From Nitzschia sp. DOCU1 (lineage: Eukaryota > Bacillariophyta > Bacillariophyceae > Bacillariales > Bacillariaceae): a DNA stretch of 64,000 nucleotides. This document shows, one piece after another, positions 21,770 to 30,516 of this stretch. Under the pieces are notes generated by a model. The model worked only from the letters and a program-made list of their open reading frames with translations. It was not told the DNA's origin and searched no databases. Location of the stretch: contig OX595994.1 in NCBI GenBank assembly GCA_951394045.1, forward strand, positions 1,302,001 through 1,366,000, in the 5' to 3' direction. Each line of letters opens with the position of its first letter. The first letter of the stretch is position 1. The translations under genes were made by a program, and so were the position numbers.

Positions 21770-23214
21770 CCGTGGCGCTTGAAATTTGTCCTGTTAAGGT
21801 GAGGGCATTCGATCCTAGACATGTTCCACGCAACGTGAGAATTCAGCAACATGCAATCGAACACTGACAAGAAACTTCGCTTATACCATTTTTGAAAATG
21901 GCCTTTTCTTGCGAAGCCGCCATTGTGCAACCTTTGCTGGTCGCCCTTGTCCACCCCGTACATCGTTTGATGATAGACTTTGAGCGGACGGGGAACAGGA
22001 AGAATGCGCAATGTTTTTCCATCTTGTCGCGTTGTTTCTTCGATGTTTAAATCAAGAATCGTCGTGCAGAGCCGGACGACCTTGTTGTCTCGCCACTGTA
22101 GGCAGACGACCTCATTCGCCTTGTCGAATGCGATCACCATGTCGCCTCGTTCGCTCTTGTTCTTCTCCATTTTCAATACTTCCTTCGGCCATCCCGTCCT
22201 GTTCTGCCTTGTCGTACCAGTGCTGATGATGCCGCAACGGTCCCTCAATATAATGGCCAACTCGGGGCACATGTAGCGATTGTCCATCGCTATGCATCGG
22301 TGACCGTGTAGGGAGTCGTTGGCGATGCCAGTCTCCATGACGGCATTCACTACTGCCTTCTGCGTTGGCGGCAGCCCCTTGGCAGACGGATGGATATAGT
22401 TTTCCGCCGGATTTTTGCCTTGGTATACGTCCATGTGGTAGATTACATAGGACTTAGCATCGGCCAGGATGAAGAAATCGACCCGAAACTTCTGCGGCTT
22501 GTCCTTGTTGTATTGTCGTACAGGACAAAGCCGACTTCTGCACCCAACACCGCCCTCGTCAAAGGTCAAATTTCCTGATGGAATGAAAGTAGCCTTCGAT
22601 GCAACGTTGAGTTGGTTCAAAACCTGCCGAAGTTGGTAGCACTTGTCGCCGCCGTAGCCTGCCACTTTGTTCATCGGATGGAAGGCACCCCTGATCTGCT
22701 TGAAACGATTGAGCGACATGTATTTGCTCGCCCAGCCCTTCGAGTCGTCGATCACTTTTGTCTTCCTGTCGGTGCCATGCCCTGTATGGAGAACCCAGTC
22801 CTCATTCCGAAAGTACGCCGTGTACCCACCACCGTCCTGTTCCTTGAGCGAGATTTTTAACATTATGCCGAAGAACCGCTTCATCTCCCACTCATCGACG
22901 TTCACCCACTTTTCCTTGCAATATGTCAGATTCTTGTCGCATTTTGGCTTGATGTGGACATGAAAATAATCATTCGTCTCGGCGCAAAGCTTCCGGACAA
23001 ACTGGGGAGTGAAGCCACCACAAATCTCAAAGCACTCAGTTGGCGTGCTAAATGACTCTGCAATGCCAGGTCGCAAGCCAGAAGGTCCATCATATGGCTG
23101 GGGTAGCTCGCCCAATACCGTCCCACCTTGGACCTCTTCAAAGTTCCAAATGATATTCTTCACAAGTTCGGCGATAACTCCTGGGGCCTCATTGTTTGAC
23201 TTCTTTTTAACCAT
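21751..23214 (-). CDS. piggyBac-type transposase, catalytic core
   Basis: 487 codons of the DDE_Tnp_1_7 (piggyBac) family. The three acidic positions are recognisable: Asp in LTFDEGGVGCRSR near residue 218, Asp in CIAMDNRYMCPELA near 308 and Asp in MYGVDKGDQQR near 423. The N-terminal part of the core (MKRFFGIMLKISL, YMSLNRFKQIRGAFH) also matches. The enzyme cuts and pastes DNA at TTAA and is expected to work in the nucleus. The ATG at 23214 lies within the upstream frame, so the natural protein probably begins there instead and reads through; see the 23160-24389 entry. Confidence 0.9.
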   Translation of the reverse strand: MVKKKSNNEAPGVIAELVKNIIWNFEEVQGGTVLGELPQPYDGPSGLRPGIAESFSTPTECFEICGGFTPQFVRKLCAETNDYFHVHIKPKCDKNLTYCKEKWVNVDEWEMKRFFGIMLKISLKEQDGGGYTAYFRNEDWVLHTGHGTDRKTKVIDDSKGWASKYMSLNRFKQIRGAFHPMNKVAGYGGDKCYQLRQVLNQLNVASKATFIPSGNLTFDEGGVGCRSRLCPVRQYNKDKPQKFRVDFFILADAKSYVIYHMDVYQGKNPAENYIHPSAKGLPPTQKAVVNAVMETGIANDSLHGHRCIAMDNRYMCPELAIILRDRCGIISTGTTRQNRTGWPKEVLKMEKNKSERGDMVIAFDKANEVVCLQWRDNKVVRLCTTILDLNIEETTRQDGKTLRILPVPRPLKVYHQTMYGVDKGDQQRLHNGGFARKGHFQKWYKRSFLSVFDCMLLNSHVAWNMSRIECPHLNRTNFKRHGWPTTY

Positions 23215-24389
23215 TCTGTGTCCTCATTGTCGGTTAGGCTACCGTCATCCGAGTCTTCGCCCATTTCTTCCAAGTTCACGATGTCAGGGATCGACACCCA
23301 AGCATTATCCTCCTCATCCAATGTTCCATCGTCTGTAGTTGAGTCAGCGACTGACGATTGGTTAGACCGAGTGGAACGGATTGCCACTTGTTGCTCTTGG
23401 TCACGATTTGAACGAGTCAACGTAGACAATGAGTCGGCAGCAGTCATCAAACTTGCGCGAGCGTAGAATCTAATGGGTGTCGCAGCCACAATTGGATCCT
23501 CTTGTTGTTGTGTAGCTGTAGCACCGGCAGCAACGCCGTTCGTAGGTGTGGCCGCGAGTGGATTCCCAGGGAAGGACAATCTCAAAAGGTTGGGAATTCC
23601 TGCTGCTCCAACCTTGCTATATTCGTCAATAGCTATATGAAATAGCTCCTTCGTAGCATCGTCATTTGGGTACCATGAACGTAACAACTGTCTGTCCACA
23701 GTTGGCGGCATGCCGACGGAATGTTTCGTCCAATCCACACGGAAACGCCCACCATTCTTGACTCTGTTGGGGCATTCCACAATGACCCCAACTAGAAACC
23801 CATTAACACCTTCAACTGGCGTGCCATTGACTGAAAATAACATGGATCCCGCAAGTAGCTTCTTTCCAGAGTACCGGTAGCGTTTGCGTTTGGGCTCGGT
23901 CTCTTCCTCCGTTGTATCCCGGTAGCGTTTGTGTTTGGGCTCGGTCTCTTCCGTTGTACCCGCGTTTGGAGCATTTGGAGCAGGAGGCTGCGGCACCGCG
24001 TCGGCAGAATCGTTGGGTTGCACAATTGGCGAGGCATTTGCTTGATGATTATCAGGCTCCGCCATTGGCGATGAGGGTGGCGTCGCTTGTAGGCTATCAG
24101 GATGAGTGTCTGGTGCTATTTCAGCGCGAATTGTCGAATTTGTAATGATAGTTTGGCCACCAGTAACTCGGGCCATGTAGTCATGAGTCGTAAATTGCGA
24201 CACATCAATCTCCTTCCGTACTATCTCCCCTTGGAGAGGAGATGAAGGACAGGAAAATTGAAGATCCACAGAGTTCAGGGAACCGACGGACATGGTGGTC
24301 TCTCTCAAGTTTTGAAATTTTGATGCCGACAGGTGAAATTTCGAGTGGTGCTGGTGCAACGGTATACCGGATTGAGGAAAGGCGGTCAT
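23160..24389 (-). CDS. N-terminal region of the piggyBac transposase (separate frame)
   Basis: About 409 codons from the ATG at 24389. It contains Ser/Ala-rich linkers, a near-perfect internal duplication (TEETEPKHKRYR and TEEETEPKRKRYR, a likely nuclear signal) and a small globular stretch (NGFLVGVIVECPNRVKNGGR; RVDWTKHSVGMPP). The end overlaps the catalytic frame by 55 bases and reads EWLKRSQT where the core frame reads VKKKSNNEAPG; one extra A in the AAAAA run at about 23203-23207 would fuse them. No known domain recognised beyond this. Low-complexity acidic stretch before the junction is typical of piggyBac N-termini. Confidence 0.65.
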   Translation of the reverse strand: MTAFPQSGIPLHQHHSKFHLSASKFQNLRETTMSVGSLNSVDLQFSCPSSPLQGEIVRKEIDVSQFTTHDYMARVTGGQTIITNSTIRAEIAPDTHPDSLQATPPSSPMAEPDNHQANASPIVQPNDSADAVPQPPAPNAPNAGTTEETEPKHKRYRDTTEEETEPKRKRYRYSGKKLLAGSMLFSVNGTPVEGVNGFLVGVIVECPNRVKNGGRFRVDWTKHSVGMPPTVDRQLLRSWYPNDDATKELFHIAIDEYSKVGAAGIPNLLRLSFPGNPLAATPTNGVAAGATATQQQEDPIVAATPIRFYARASLMTAADSLSTLTRSNRDQEQQVAIRSTRSNQSSVADSTTDDGTLDEEDNAWVSIPDIVNLEEMGEDSDDGSLTDNEDTEWLKRSQTMRPQELSPNL

Positions 24390-24487
24390 GACATGACCTA
24401 CACAAAATCGCACGAGCTTTCCACTGGTCGTGTCGGTTTTGTCGAGAAATGGATTTACCACGAGATAAGAGGAGACAAAGTTTTAAT

Positions 24488-24534
24488 AGACGCTATAGCG
24501 TCTGTAAAAAATTAACAGACGCTATAGCGTCTGT
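24488..24534. repeat. Two subterminal palindromes at right end of piggyBac
   Basis: AGACGCTATAGCGTCT (24488-24503) and ACAGACGCTATAGCGTCTGT (24515-24534) are perfect palindromes sharing a 16-bp core. A degenerate half (ACAGACAATATAGCGTC) is at 20578-20594 near the left end. Likely transposase-binding sites. Confidence 0.8.
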
Positions 24535-24548
24535 AGAACTAATTGGCG

Positions 24549-24552
24549 TTAA
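24549..24552 (+). repeat. TTAA target duplication, right side of piggyBac
   Basis: Second TTAA copy; copia pol resumes at once with AAG CAC AAA TGG in frame with the segment before 20554. Confidence 0.93.
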
Positions 24553-25963
24553 GCACAAATGGGTCTTTGACATCAAGCGTTCGGGGCGATTCCGTGCACG
24601 ACTTGTGGCTTGTGGCTACAGTCAAATCCCCGGTGTGGACTTTCAGCACTCGTACGCCCCCACTATCAGTGACGTGAGCTGGCGCATTCTGATCATTGCG
24701 ATGCTCTTGTGGAACCTCGATGCGAAGATTGTTGATGTTGAGACGGCGTTCCTTCATGGGGACCTTGAAGAAGACATCTACATGGAGGCTCCTGAAGGCG
24801 CTGGACTGGGAAGGGACCAATGCGTTCAACTTCAAAAGGCGATCTACGGCCTTGTTCAAGCCTCGCGCCAATACTGGAAGTTCTTTGTGAAGGCGCTTCG
24901 CGAGATTGGTTTTGAAGGTGGCGTTGTGGACCCGTGTTTGATGGTCCGACGCGACAAGGATGGTGTTTGTTTCGCGGCTATTTGGGTCGATGATACTCTA
25001 CTCGTGGGCAATACGAAGGCGATCGAATCGACGATCAAACAACTTCAAGAAAAGGGATTCACTCTCAAAGTGGAGAGTGATCTGGACGACTACCTAAGCT
25101 GTGAGATAAAGCTTGACAGGAAGAACAAGAGGGCTTGGATTCATCAGCCCCACCTCTTGAAGAAATTGGGCGACAAATTTGGAGAGATGGTAAGCGAGCT
25201 GCCTACCTATGTGACCCCAGGGACCCCTCATCAAGTGATAGTGAGGAAGACGGAACTCAAGATCAGTGCCGACGACCAGGTTGTCTACAGGTCGGGTGTC
25301 GGTATGCTTCTGTTTCTCATCAAGCACTCTCGTCCGGACATTGCGAATGCCGTAAGAGAATTGACCAAGGTGCTCGACGGTGCGAGCCCTGCAGCTTTCA
25401 AAGAGCTAATGCGCGTCATCAAGTTTGTCCTTGATACGGAGAAGCTTGCCTTGAAGATCCAACCTGTTGTTGTGAACGGGAAGGGATTGTGGCGGATTGT
25501 CATTTATAGTGACAGCGACTTTGCAACTGACCCTGAGAACCGATTGTCGGTTACTGGATTCGTTCTGTACTTGTGCGAGGTGCCAATTGTGTGGCGCACG
25601 AAGCAACAAAGAAGCGTGACTTTGTCCTCGAGCGAAGCTGAGTACTTTGCACTCTCGGAGGCTGTGAAGGAAGTCCGTTTTGTGTTTCAGTTGTTGATTG
25701 AGATGGGATTCAAGGTGGAGCTTCCAGTCACCGTTCGCGTTGATAATATCGGGGCTATATTCATGGCGGAGAATATGCAGGTGTCGCAGCGAACCAAGCA
25801 TATCGATACTCGTCTACGCTTTGTGAATCAGTATGTCGATGACGGATTCATTAAGATCAAGTTCGTCGGGACCGACGACAACGACGCGGATTTGTTCACC
25901 AAGAATCTAAGTAAGGATGTGCATGAGCGCCATGGTTCGAAGTTGGTTGTTGAGAAAGATTGA
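24553..25963 (+). CDS. pol: Copia reverse transcriptase and RNase H segment
   Basis: About 470 codons in frame with the upstream gag-pol. The RT palm begins KHKWVFDIKRSG and continues through VETAFLHGDLEEDIYMEAP to WVDDTLLVG; the RNase H domain has SDSDFATD, SSSEAEYFALSEA and the final ADLFTKNL typical of copia ends. No stop or frameshift is seen. An ATG-less start within the piggyBac end means that this part has lost its own initiation. Confidence 0.93.
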
Positions 25964-25988
25964 GGTGACGACAACTCGTCAGGAAGGG

Positions 25989-26314
25989 TGTCAGAAATGA
26001 CTCGTCTGTCTGTCAGCCGTTATGGTGGAATACCTGGAATCATGTGAATCGGAAAATGTTTCCGTTACTACAGTGCGCAACGGACTTACGTCAGTACTAC
26101 TGGGCGATACAACTATGATGGATCTAGAAGTTGATTGGATATGGTAATGAAGGAGCGATGGTATATGTTATATGGTTATGAAATGAAAAGATGATTATTC
26201 AGCGAAGATAAGTCGAAGGGAGACAAGATACAAGCAAATAGCGATAAGACCTTCTACTAGTTATTATTTTGTGGAACGAGAGTTTAGAACCCAAAAGTAC
26301 GGGAATTTCCAACA
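25989..26314 (+). repeat. Right LTR of copia element
   Basis: Identical to the left LTR along all 326 bp. Preceded by a purine tract (25981-25988) and followed by AGCGAC. The second CRE-like TTACGTCA is at 26086-26093. Confidence 0.95.
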
Positions 26315-26320
26315 AGCGAC
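26315..26320 (+). repeat. Flanking direct repeat of copia insertion, right copy
   Basis: AGCGAC, matching 16983-16988. Confidence 0.8.
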
Positions 26321-27248
26321 TACCCGCGTTTAGGTACGTGGCTATTCGCCTACCGTCCGTACGTGACGGCGCTGGCGTTTGCTGGGAATGAGGCGATTGA
26401 TTTGGCGTACGTACGTATCATACACCATTCGAAGAATTTATCCCCCCGCCCGCCCGCGCCAGACACGGTATCACAGTGTAAGTACATACCAGGTACCAGG
26501 TACGCCTGTCGGCCTACTAGTACCTACCAGGTACACTGTACCTGGTAGGAGCAGTTCAACGGTGGATTTTCCATGCAAAATTTGGCGACTAGGAACAACA
26601 ACAACTGCTCAACAAGACCCAACGGCATTGTTGGTGAAGACCACAACGATACCAGGTACGTCAATGGCGACGCCTGCCTGTCCGCCCGACAACCTTTGCC
26701 ATGCTACGATATACTATCGGTATTAAGACCTATGATAGTGAACTTCGAGTTCGCCTCGTACAACAAGCTACGACCGCTGGTAGCTGCAGTACTCGTCCCT
26801 TTGATCGGCGGCTAGAGTAGTAGGACAAGCTTTAATAGCTAGCAGTAACGAAAGAGCCCCCCACGCGCAGTGCTTCGGCCGATTCTTGACCTCTTGGCGC
26901 TTCTTCTTGACGATCATAGTTTCCCTGAGGAAGTAAGAGGAACACCGAAGTTTACTATCTGGCCTGCGGCGCTCCTTCTGCTGCTAATACTATTACCCGT
27001 ATCGTACTAGGACAAGACCAAAAGCCACTAACACACTTTTCCCTCGTCACACCGACCATGTACTTCGGCAAAACACCCTGCAACGATCCCCGTCATCAGT
27101 CTTCATTCAATCCCTCTGTACTGCTGTGTGTGATGGCGAGACAAACGAGGGCGAGAACGATATATGCAAGATCGACCGCAAAAAGTACACGGCGTGCTGT
27201 AAAAATACTCGTGGGCATATTTCCAAACCTCCGAGCATATGCAGTATG
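26321..27248. other. Host DNA between copia and Tc1-like elements
   Basis: Once joined across the insertions to 16801-16988 and 30738-30921, this is the middle of a divergent upstream region. It is rich in short palindromic words (GTACGTACG, five copies of CCAGGTAC or its complement between 26489 and 26659). No protein-like frame is supported. Confidence 0.6.
26524..26548. repeat. Perfect 12-bp-arm hairpin
   Basis: CTACCAGGTACA (26524-26535), one central C, then TGTACCTGGTAG (26537-26548). The CCAGGTAC word inside the arms also occurs at 26489, 26496 and 26652. Confidence 0.85.
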
Positions 27249-27250
27249 TA
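27249..27250 (+). repeat. TA target duplication, left side of Tc1-like element
   Basis: TA immediately outside TTATGGTTCCAATC; mirrored by TA at 30736-30737 on the other side. Confidence 0.7.
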
Positions 27251-27468
27251 TTATGGTTCCAATCTTTCCGGAAACGGAAAAACTTTTTTTTATTTTTCCC
27301 CCGACATGACCCGAAGCCAAAATCTTTTCGATCGCCAGATCGCCGGGTAAGCTTCGGATTGGAGGGAAAATCACGGTCCAACGCGTAGATAAGTCCCGTA
27401 GACCATAGTAGAAAATTGAACGTTGGCTCTAGTTTTCCGTTTAGCCCTCACAAAATTGGCGACGATGA
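27251..27468 (+). repeat. Left terminal inverted repeat of Tc1-like element
   Basis: Starts TTATGGTTCCAATCTTTCCG and ends GGCGACGATGA, overlapping the start codon of the coiled-coil gene. Contains an inner hairpin-like CCGGAAACGG and a T8 run. Complementary to 30517-30735. Confidence 0.9.
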
Positions 27469-29039
27469 TGAATAACCAAGATGAACAAGACCCCAACGGC
27501 CCTGACGAGGAGCCGGCCCATAACGAAAATGGCGAGGAACAACATGTGGATGCACCTGCCTGTCCTGCCGGCAGCCCTTGCATTCGAGTCATCGAAGGAC
27601 TTAGGGCAAGACTCCGCAGGCTTCAAGACCAACTACGCCAGCATCGGACCGCATCTACGTTCGCTCTCAGCCGTCGGGAGGCGGCTTGTGATAAGAAAGA
27701 TTCGGAGATTAAAAAGCTGAAAGGATGTTTGGAGATCCAGGAGAGCAAAGCCGAGGCCAAACTGGACGCTGCACGTGCTAGAGCCGAGGCACGACGCCAG
27801 AAGGAGGTTGGCCAAGCCCAGGCCAGCTACGTCAAGCTCCAGCTCGATTCATCGAAGCAGATCGAGACCCTCAAGTCTTCGTCGAAGATCCAAGCCTCGG
27901 AGCTCCGACATGCGCTCTCTCAGCTCAAGAATTGCCAGCTGGCCCACAGTAAAGTGGTCGCACAGAAAAATGCTGCCGAGGGTAAGTTGGCAGTCTTGTC
28001 GGACCAACACCAGCTGCTCAAGTCTGAGGTGGCCGACAAGGGCAAAGTCCTTAAGCAACTTCTGCAACGGCATGACGCTGTACAGAAGAAGCTAAATAGG
28101 CAGAACGAAATAAAAGTTCAAGCATCCGTGCGAAAGGAGGAGCTTAAGGTACGTCAGAAGGAGGTGGAGCTGCAGCGAGTTGAGTCCCTCAAGCGCAAGG
28201 CCATCGAGGTCAAAGAGGCAGAGGGCGAGGTCAAGAAACAAGTGCACGCCCATCGTGCCAAATGCATGAAGGCGATTGCTCGTAATCGTGCTTTCCTCAA
28301 AGGTGAGGAGCACCGTCGCAACATTGGAACTTCGAAGGAACGGATAAATCAAGCTTCGGCGTTCCAAAATGCAGCTGCTGTCGCTGCTAGTCAAGGCGGT
28401 ACCTTTCCAAGTGTCGGGGGTGGTCCCGATTCCTTGGCGAACTATCCTCCGGTCTGGGTCCAACAGACCCTCACCCAGATGCCTTCATCCGCATCATGGT
28501 CCACGAGTACTCGTCCTCCTACCGCACCTGTCCCGCAGATGAACAACAGGCAACAACCAGCATCGTCTGCTCAGGTCGTGGCGTCCCCACCTATTCGAGT
28601 TCCCGGTGGATATGTTCGTACCCGGGATACTATTACGGGTATGGATGTCTACATCCACGAGGGAACAGGTAAGGTGGTGCATAGTGTTCTTGAGTGCTAC
28701 AAGGAGCCTCCACCCCAACAAACGCAGTCGTCCATGCATCCACCTGAAACGCCCACGCAAATCGCTTCGGTTTCACCTGAAACGGTGCTTTCGACGGCAG
28801 CAGGGCCCCCGCAGCGTCCAAGAAAGATTAGAAAGCTGAATCATAGCAATCGGCGCAATCCGATTGACCTCTGCTGCAGCGACTCTGGAATTTCTTCGGG
28901 TGAAGAAGAATCGCCGGAGATTGTGTATGGCAAGTCTGAAGCGCAGCAGCACGACAAGCAACTTCTGCTAGGCCAAGACCCCGAGGACAAAGATGATGAA
29001 CGCGGTGAGGAATCCGACTCTGAAAAGACTGAATGGTAG
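27465..29039 (+). CDS. Coiled-coil accessory protein of the Tc1-like element
   Basis: 524 codons from the ATG at 27465 at the inner edge of the left inverted repeat. Layout: an acidic N-terminus with CPAGSPC; a long heptad coiled coil (about residues 40-275; rich in Lys, Glu, Gln and Ala); a Pro/Ser/Gln-rich linker; a small segment GGYVRTRDTITGMDVYIHEG; a basic patch (RPRKIRKLNHSNRRN); and an acidic tail (DLCCSDSGISSGEEE; EDKDDERGEES). No enzymatic motif is present. It converges on the transposase with 319 bases between stops. A partner for transposase or host chromatin is a guess. Composition and frame are coherent, with no stop over 1.5 kb, which implies selection or recent activity. Confidence 0.8.
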   Translation: MMNNQDEQDPNGPDEEPAHNENGEEQHVDAPACPAGSPCIRVIEGLRARLRRLQDQLRQHRTASTFALSRREAACDKKDSEIKKLKGCLEIQESKAEAKLDAARARAEARRQKEVGQAQASYVKLQLDSSKQIETLKSSSKIQASELRHALSQLKNCQLAHSKVVAQKNAAEGKLAVLSDQHQLLKSEVADKGKVLKQLLQRHDAVQKKLNRQNEIKVQASVRKEELKVRQKEVELQRVESLKRKAIEVKEAEGEVKKQVHAHRAKCMKAIARNRAFLKGEEHRRNIGTSKERINQASAFQNAAAVAASQGGTFPSVGGGPDSLANYPPVWVQQTLTQMPSSASWSTSTRPPTAPVPQMNNRQQPASSAQVVASPPIRVPGGYVRTRDTITGMDVYIHEGTGKVVHSVLECYKEPPPQQTQSSMHPPETPTQIASVSPETVLSTAAGPPQRPRKIRKLNHSNRRNPIDLCCSDSGISSGEEESPEIVYGKSEAQQHDKQLLLGQDPEDKDDERGEESDSEKTEW

Positions 29040-29358
29040 GAGAGGAGCACTACGACATGTTAGCTTTGAGAAACTTCAATGTTAGCTTTGAGAAACTTCG
29101 GCTTGGGTGGATTTTCCACGCAAGTCGGCTCAAAACTAGCATATTAATAACTACAGAATAACAATATTAGTACTACACTTTCAGGTTTCTTGATGCTAGC
29201 GTATTATATGACTATGACTATTAGTTACGATCGACAATGTGGTAGAATCAACTTTTGCCAATGCTTACGACAATGGTGAAGCATAGTGATTACTATGTAA
29301 TAACATTATGAAAGCATTGTATCGTAGACTATATATTGTTACCCAGCAGGCTATTGTA
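29040..29358. other. Convergent spacer inside the Tc1-like element
   Basis: AT-rich spacer between the two stops. A 21-bp word (ATGTTAGCTTTGAGAAACTTC) is repeated in tandem at 29057-29077 and 29079-29099. No gene. Confidence 0.7.
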
Positions 29359-30480
29359 CTAATACCCGCAGTGAATGGCGCAGTCGATCACCGTTTTGGC
29401 GGTGATTGTAGAGACGATCTCTTGCACCTGGTTCGGCACCGAAATCGTCGCCGCGTTCACGATTCCGTTGCTAAAGTACCGATTCTGGCGCAAGCGGCGG
29501 GCCAGAATGTGAAAAACTAGCTCAATGGGGTTTAGTTCCGGTGCCCTGGTGGGCAAGGGAACTACCACAACCCTCCGAACCTCCCACAAAAGGTCGGCAA
29601 TGATGGCAGCTTCGGCGCCTGAGTGAATTGCCGCATTGTCTAGAATAAGAACATCGTAGGGCTGGAACCAGCCGATTTCCAGCAAGTACTCGATGTAGGC
29701 TGTGAAATTAGCGGCAGTACCGTTTTCTTCACCAATGCTGTAGTGCATTGGTGGTCCCACCTGATTGCATCGTATGATCGCAATCATATTGTAGGCCCTT
29801 CGAAAGTTTCCCGACACCAGAATGCACCGAACCGCCCCTGTGATAGGGTCGGCACGAACCCTATTGTTGTAACAATCTTTGTTCACGATATGTTTCTCGT
29901 CGATGAAATGAAACTTGTCGTGTCGGGGCAACGAAGCGATCGTCCGCATGAACTCGTGATATGCCTGAATATTGGAAGGCTTCCACTTATCCAGTGGAAC
30001 CATGGACGACTTCCTCAGACTTCCCTTGTGTTGGAACCGCTTTTTAAAGAAGTTGTCGATTGTCGTCGCACAAACAACTGTCCCAGTTGCCAGCTGGAGG
30101 CCCCGCTGGTAGTCAGTCAACAATTGCTGGTCGTTCTCACAGCGAAGTGACAGGAGGACCAAAGATTCTTCGGGACCAAGTTTAGTGTATTGTTGTCTTA
30201 TTGCCCTTAACTCGTCTTGGTACTCGGTAGGCTCCCTGACATAGCCCATAGCCAAATACTCCTGAACAACATTGTAAGCAAACCTGACTCCTACCCGACA
30301 ATCCGCCGCCACCTCCCGTATGTGGAGCGCCCCAAAGCTGCGTCCATCTTGTTCAATTTCTTCGTCCATGGCAAGGTCGGCCTTTTGGCGATCCAAAAAG
30401 GCCTCGATGACTGCCATTCGTTTGTCAATCCCGTACCGACTACCTCGATGGTAGTACCCTCCGTGGTCGTTGATGTCCAT
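29359..30480 (-). CDS. Tc1/mariner-type DDE transposase
   Basis: 373 codons. The N-terminal half is helical with a helix-turn-helix-like region (REVAADCRVGVRFAYNVVQE). The catalytic domain is DDE_3-like: first Asp in FHFIDEKHIVN, second in VLILDNAAIHSG, and Glu in PELNPIELVFHILARRLR; 38 residues separate the second Asp and the Glu, against 34 or 35 in classic Tc1 and mariner. The enzyme would cut at the inverted repeats and insert at TA. The frame is complete, with ATG at 30480 some 37 bases inside the right inverted repeat. An out-of-frame ATG lies upstream at 30520 and opens a short frame that overlaps the start. Confidence 0.88.
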   Translation of the reverse strand: MDINDHGGYYHRGSRYGIDKRMAVIEAFLDRQKADLAMDEEIEQDGRSFGALHIREVAADCRVGVRFAYNVVQEYLAMGYVREPTEYQDELRAIRQQYTKLGPEESLVLLSLRCENDQQLLTDYQRGLQLATGTVVCATTIDNFFKKRFQHKGSLRKSSMVPLDKWKPSNIQAYHEFMRTIASLPRHDKFHFIDEKHIVNKDCYNNRVRADPITGAVRCILVSGNFRRAYNMIAIIRCNQVGPPMHYSIGEENGTAANFTAYIEYLLEIGWFQPYDVLILDNAAIHSGAEAAIIADLLWEVRRVVVVPLPTRAPELNPIELVFHILARRLRQNRYFSNGIVNAATISVPNQVQEIVSTITAKTVIDCAIHCGY

Positions 30481-30516
30481 ATTGTAGTACGATGCAGGTA
30501 GATTGGTGATTATTGG

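Larger units (their letters stand above)
20555..24548 (-). mobile_element. piggyBac-like DNA transposon inserted in copia pol
   Basis: 3,994 bp bounded by duplicated TTAA. The ends form imperfect inverted repeats: CCCCAATCAG on the left and, read inward on the other strand, CGCCAATTAG on the right, followed on each side by an ACAGAC..TATAGCGTC subterminal motif. It encodes a piggyBac-type transposase (minus strand, in three overlapping frames) and one extra protein on the plus strand near the left end. Because it sits in an LTR element whose LTRs are identical, it must be younger still or have arrived with the copy that transposed. Confidence 0.93.
17490..25963 (+). pseudogene. Copia gag-pol polyprotein, broken by a stop and by piggyBac
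   Basis: One continuous frame codes gag-pol: 17490-20554, then resuming at 24553-25963. It is interrupted by TGA at 17871-17873 and by the piggyBac insertion. Domains in order: gag helical region; two zinc knuckles (CNGCGEWGHKRADC and CHYCKKVGHKAANC); aspartic protease with DSG (VGDSGNSFHLTG); integrase zinc-binding region (HDVFGHLNN...CADCLK) and core (VDEATD, DNAGEN, PQQNGKVERKF); proline/alanine-rich linker; reverse transcriptase (RSGRFRARLVACGYSQIPG, WVDDTLLVG as the YxDD-type motif); RNase H (SDSDFATDPENR, SSSEAEYFAL, KHIDTRLRFV). Because the insertion lies between the linker and the first RT block, the present locus cannot make one full polyprotein. Confidence 0.93.
16989..26314 (+). 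mobile_element. Ty1/copia LTR retrotransposon (CoDi-like), with nested piggyBac
   Basis: Two 326-bp LTRs exactly 9,000 bases apart flank gag, protease, integrase, reverse transcriptase and RNase H in the copia order (integrase before RT). The LTRs are identical base for base by eye and end in TG...CA, with a 6-bp flanking repeat, so the insertion is very young. A 3,994-bp piggyBac-like element plus one duplicated TTAA sits inside pol; without it the copia element would be 5,328 bp, a normal size. The coding frame continues correctly across the insertion site. One in-frame TGA in gag is the only other break I see. A purine-rich AGGAAGGG tract (25981-25988) just before the right LTR fits the polypurine primer site. 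The tRNA primer site was not identified. Confidence 0.95.

Noticed and set aside
27096..27381. Open frames across the left end of the Tc1-like element, with an almost identical translation at 30503-30766
   Set aside because: The similarity is due to the inverted repeat itself, not a duplicated protein.
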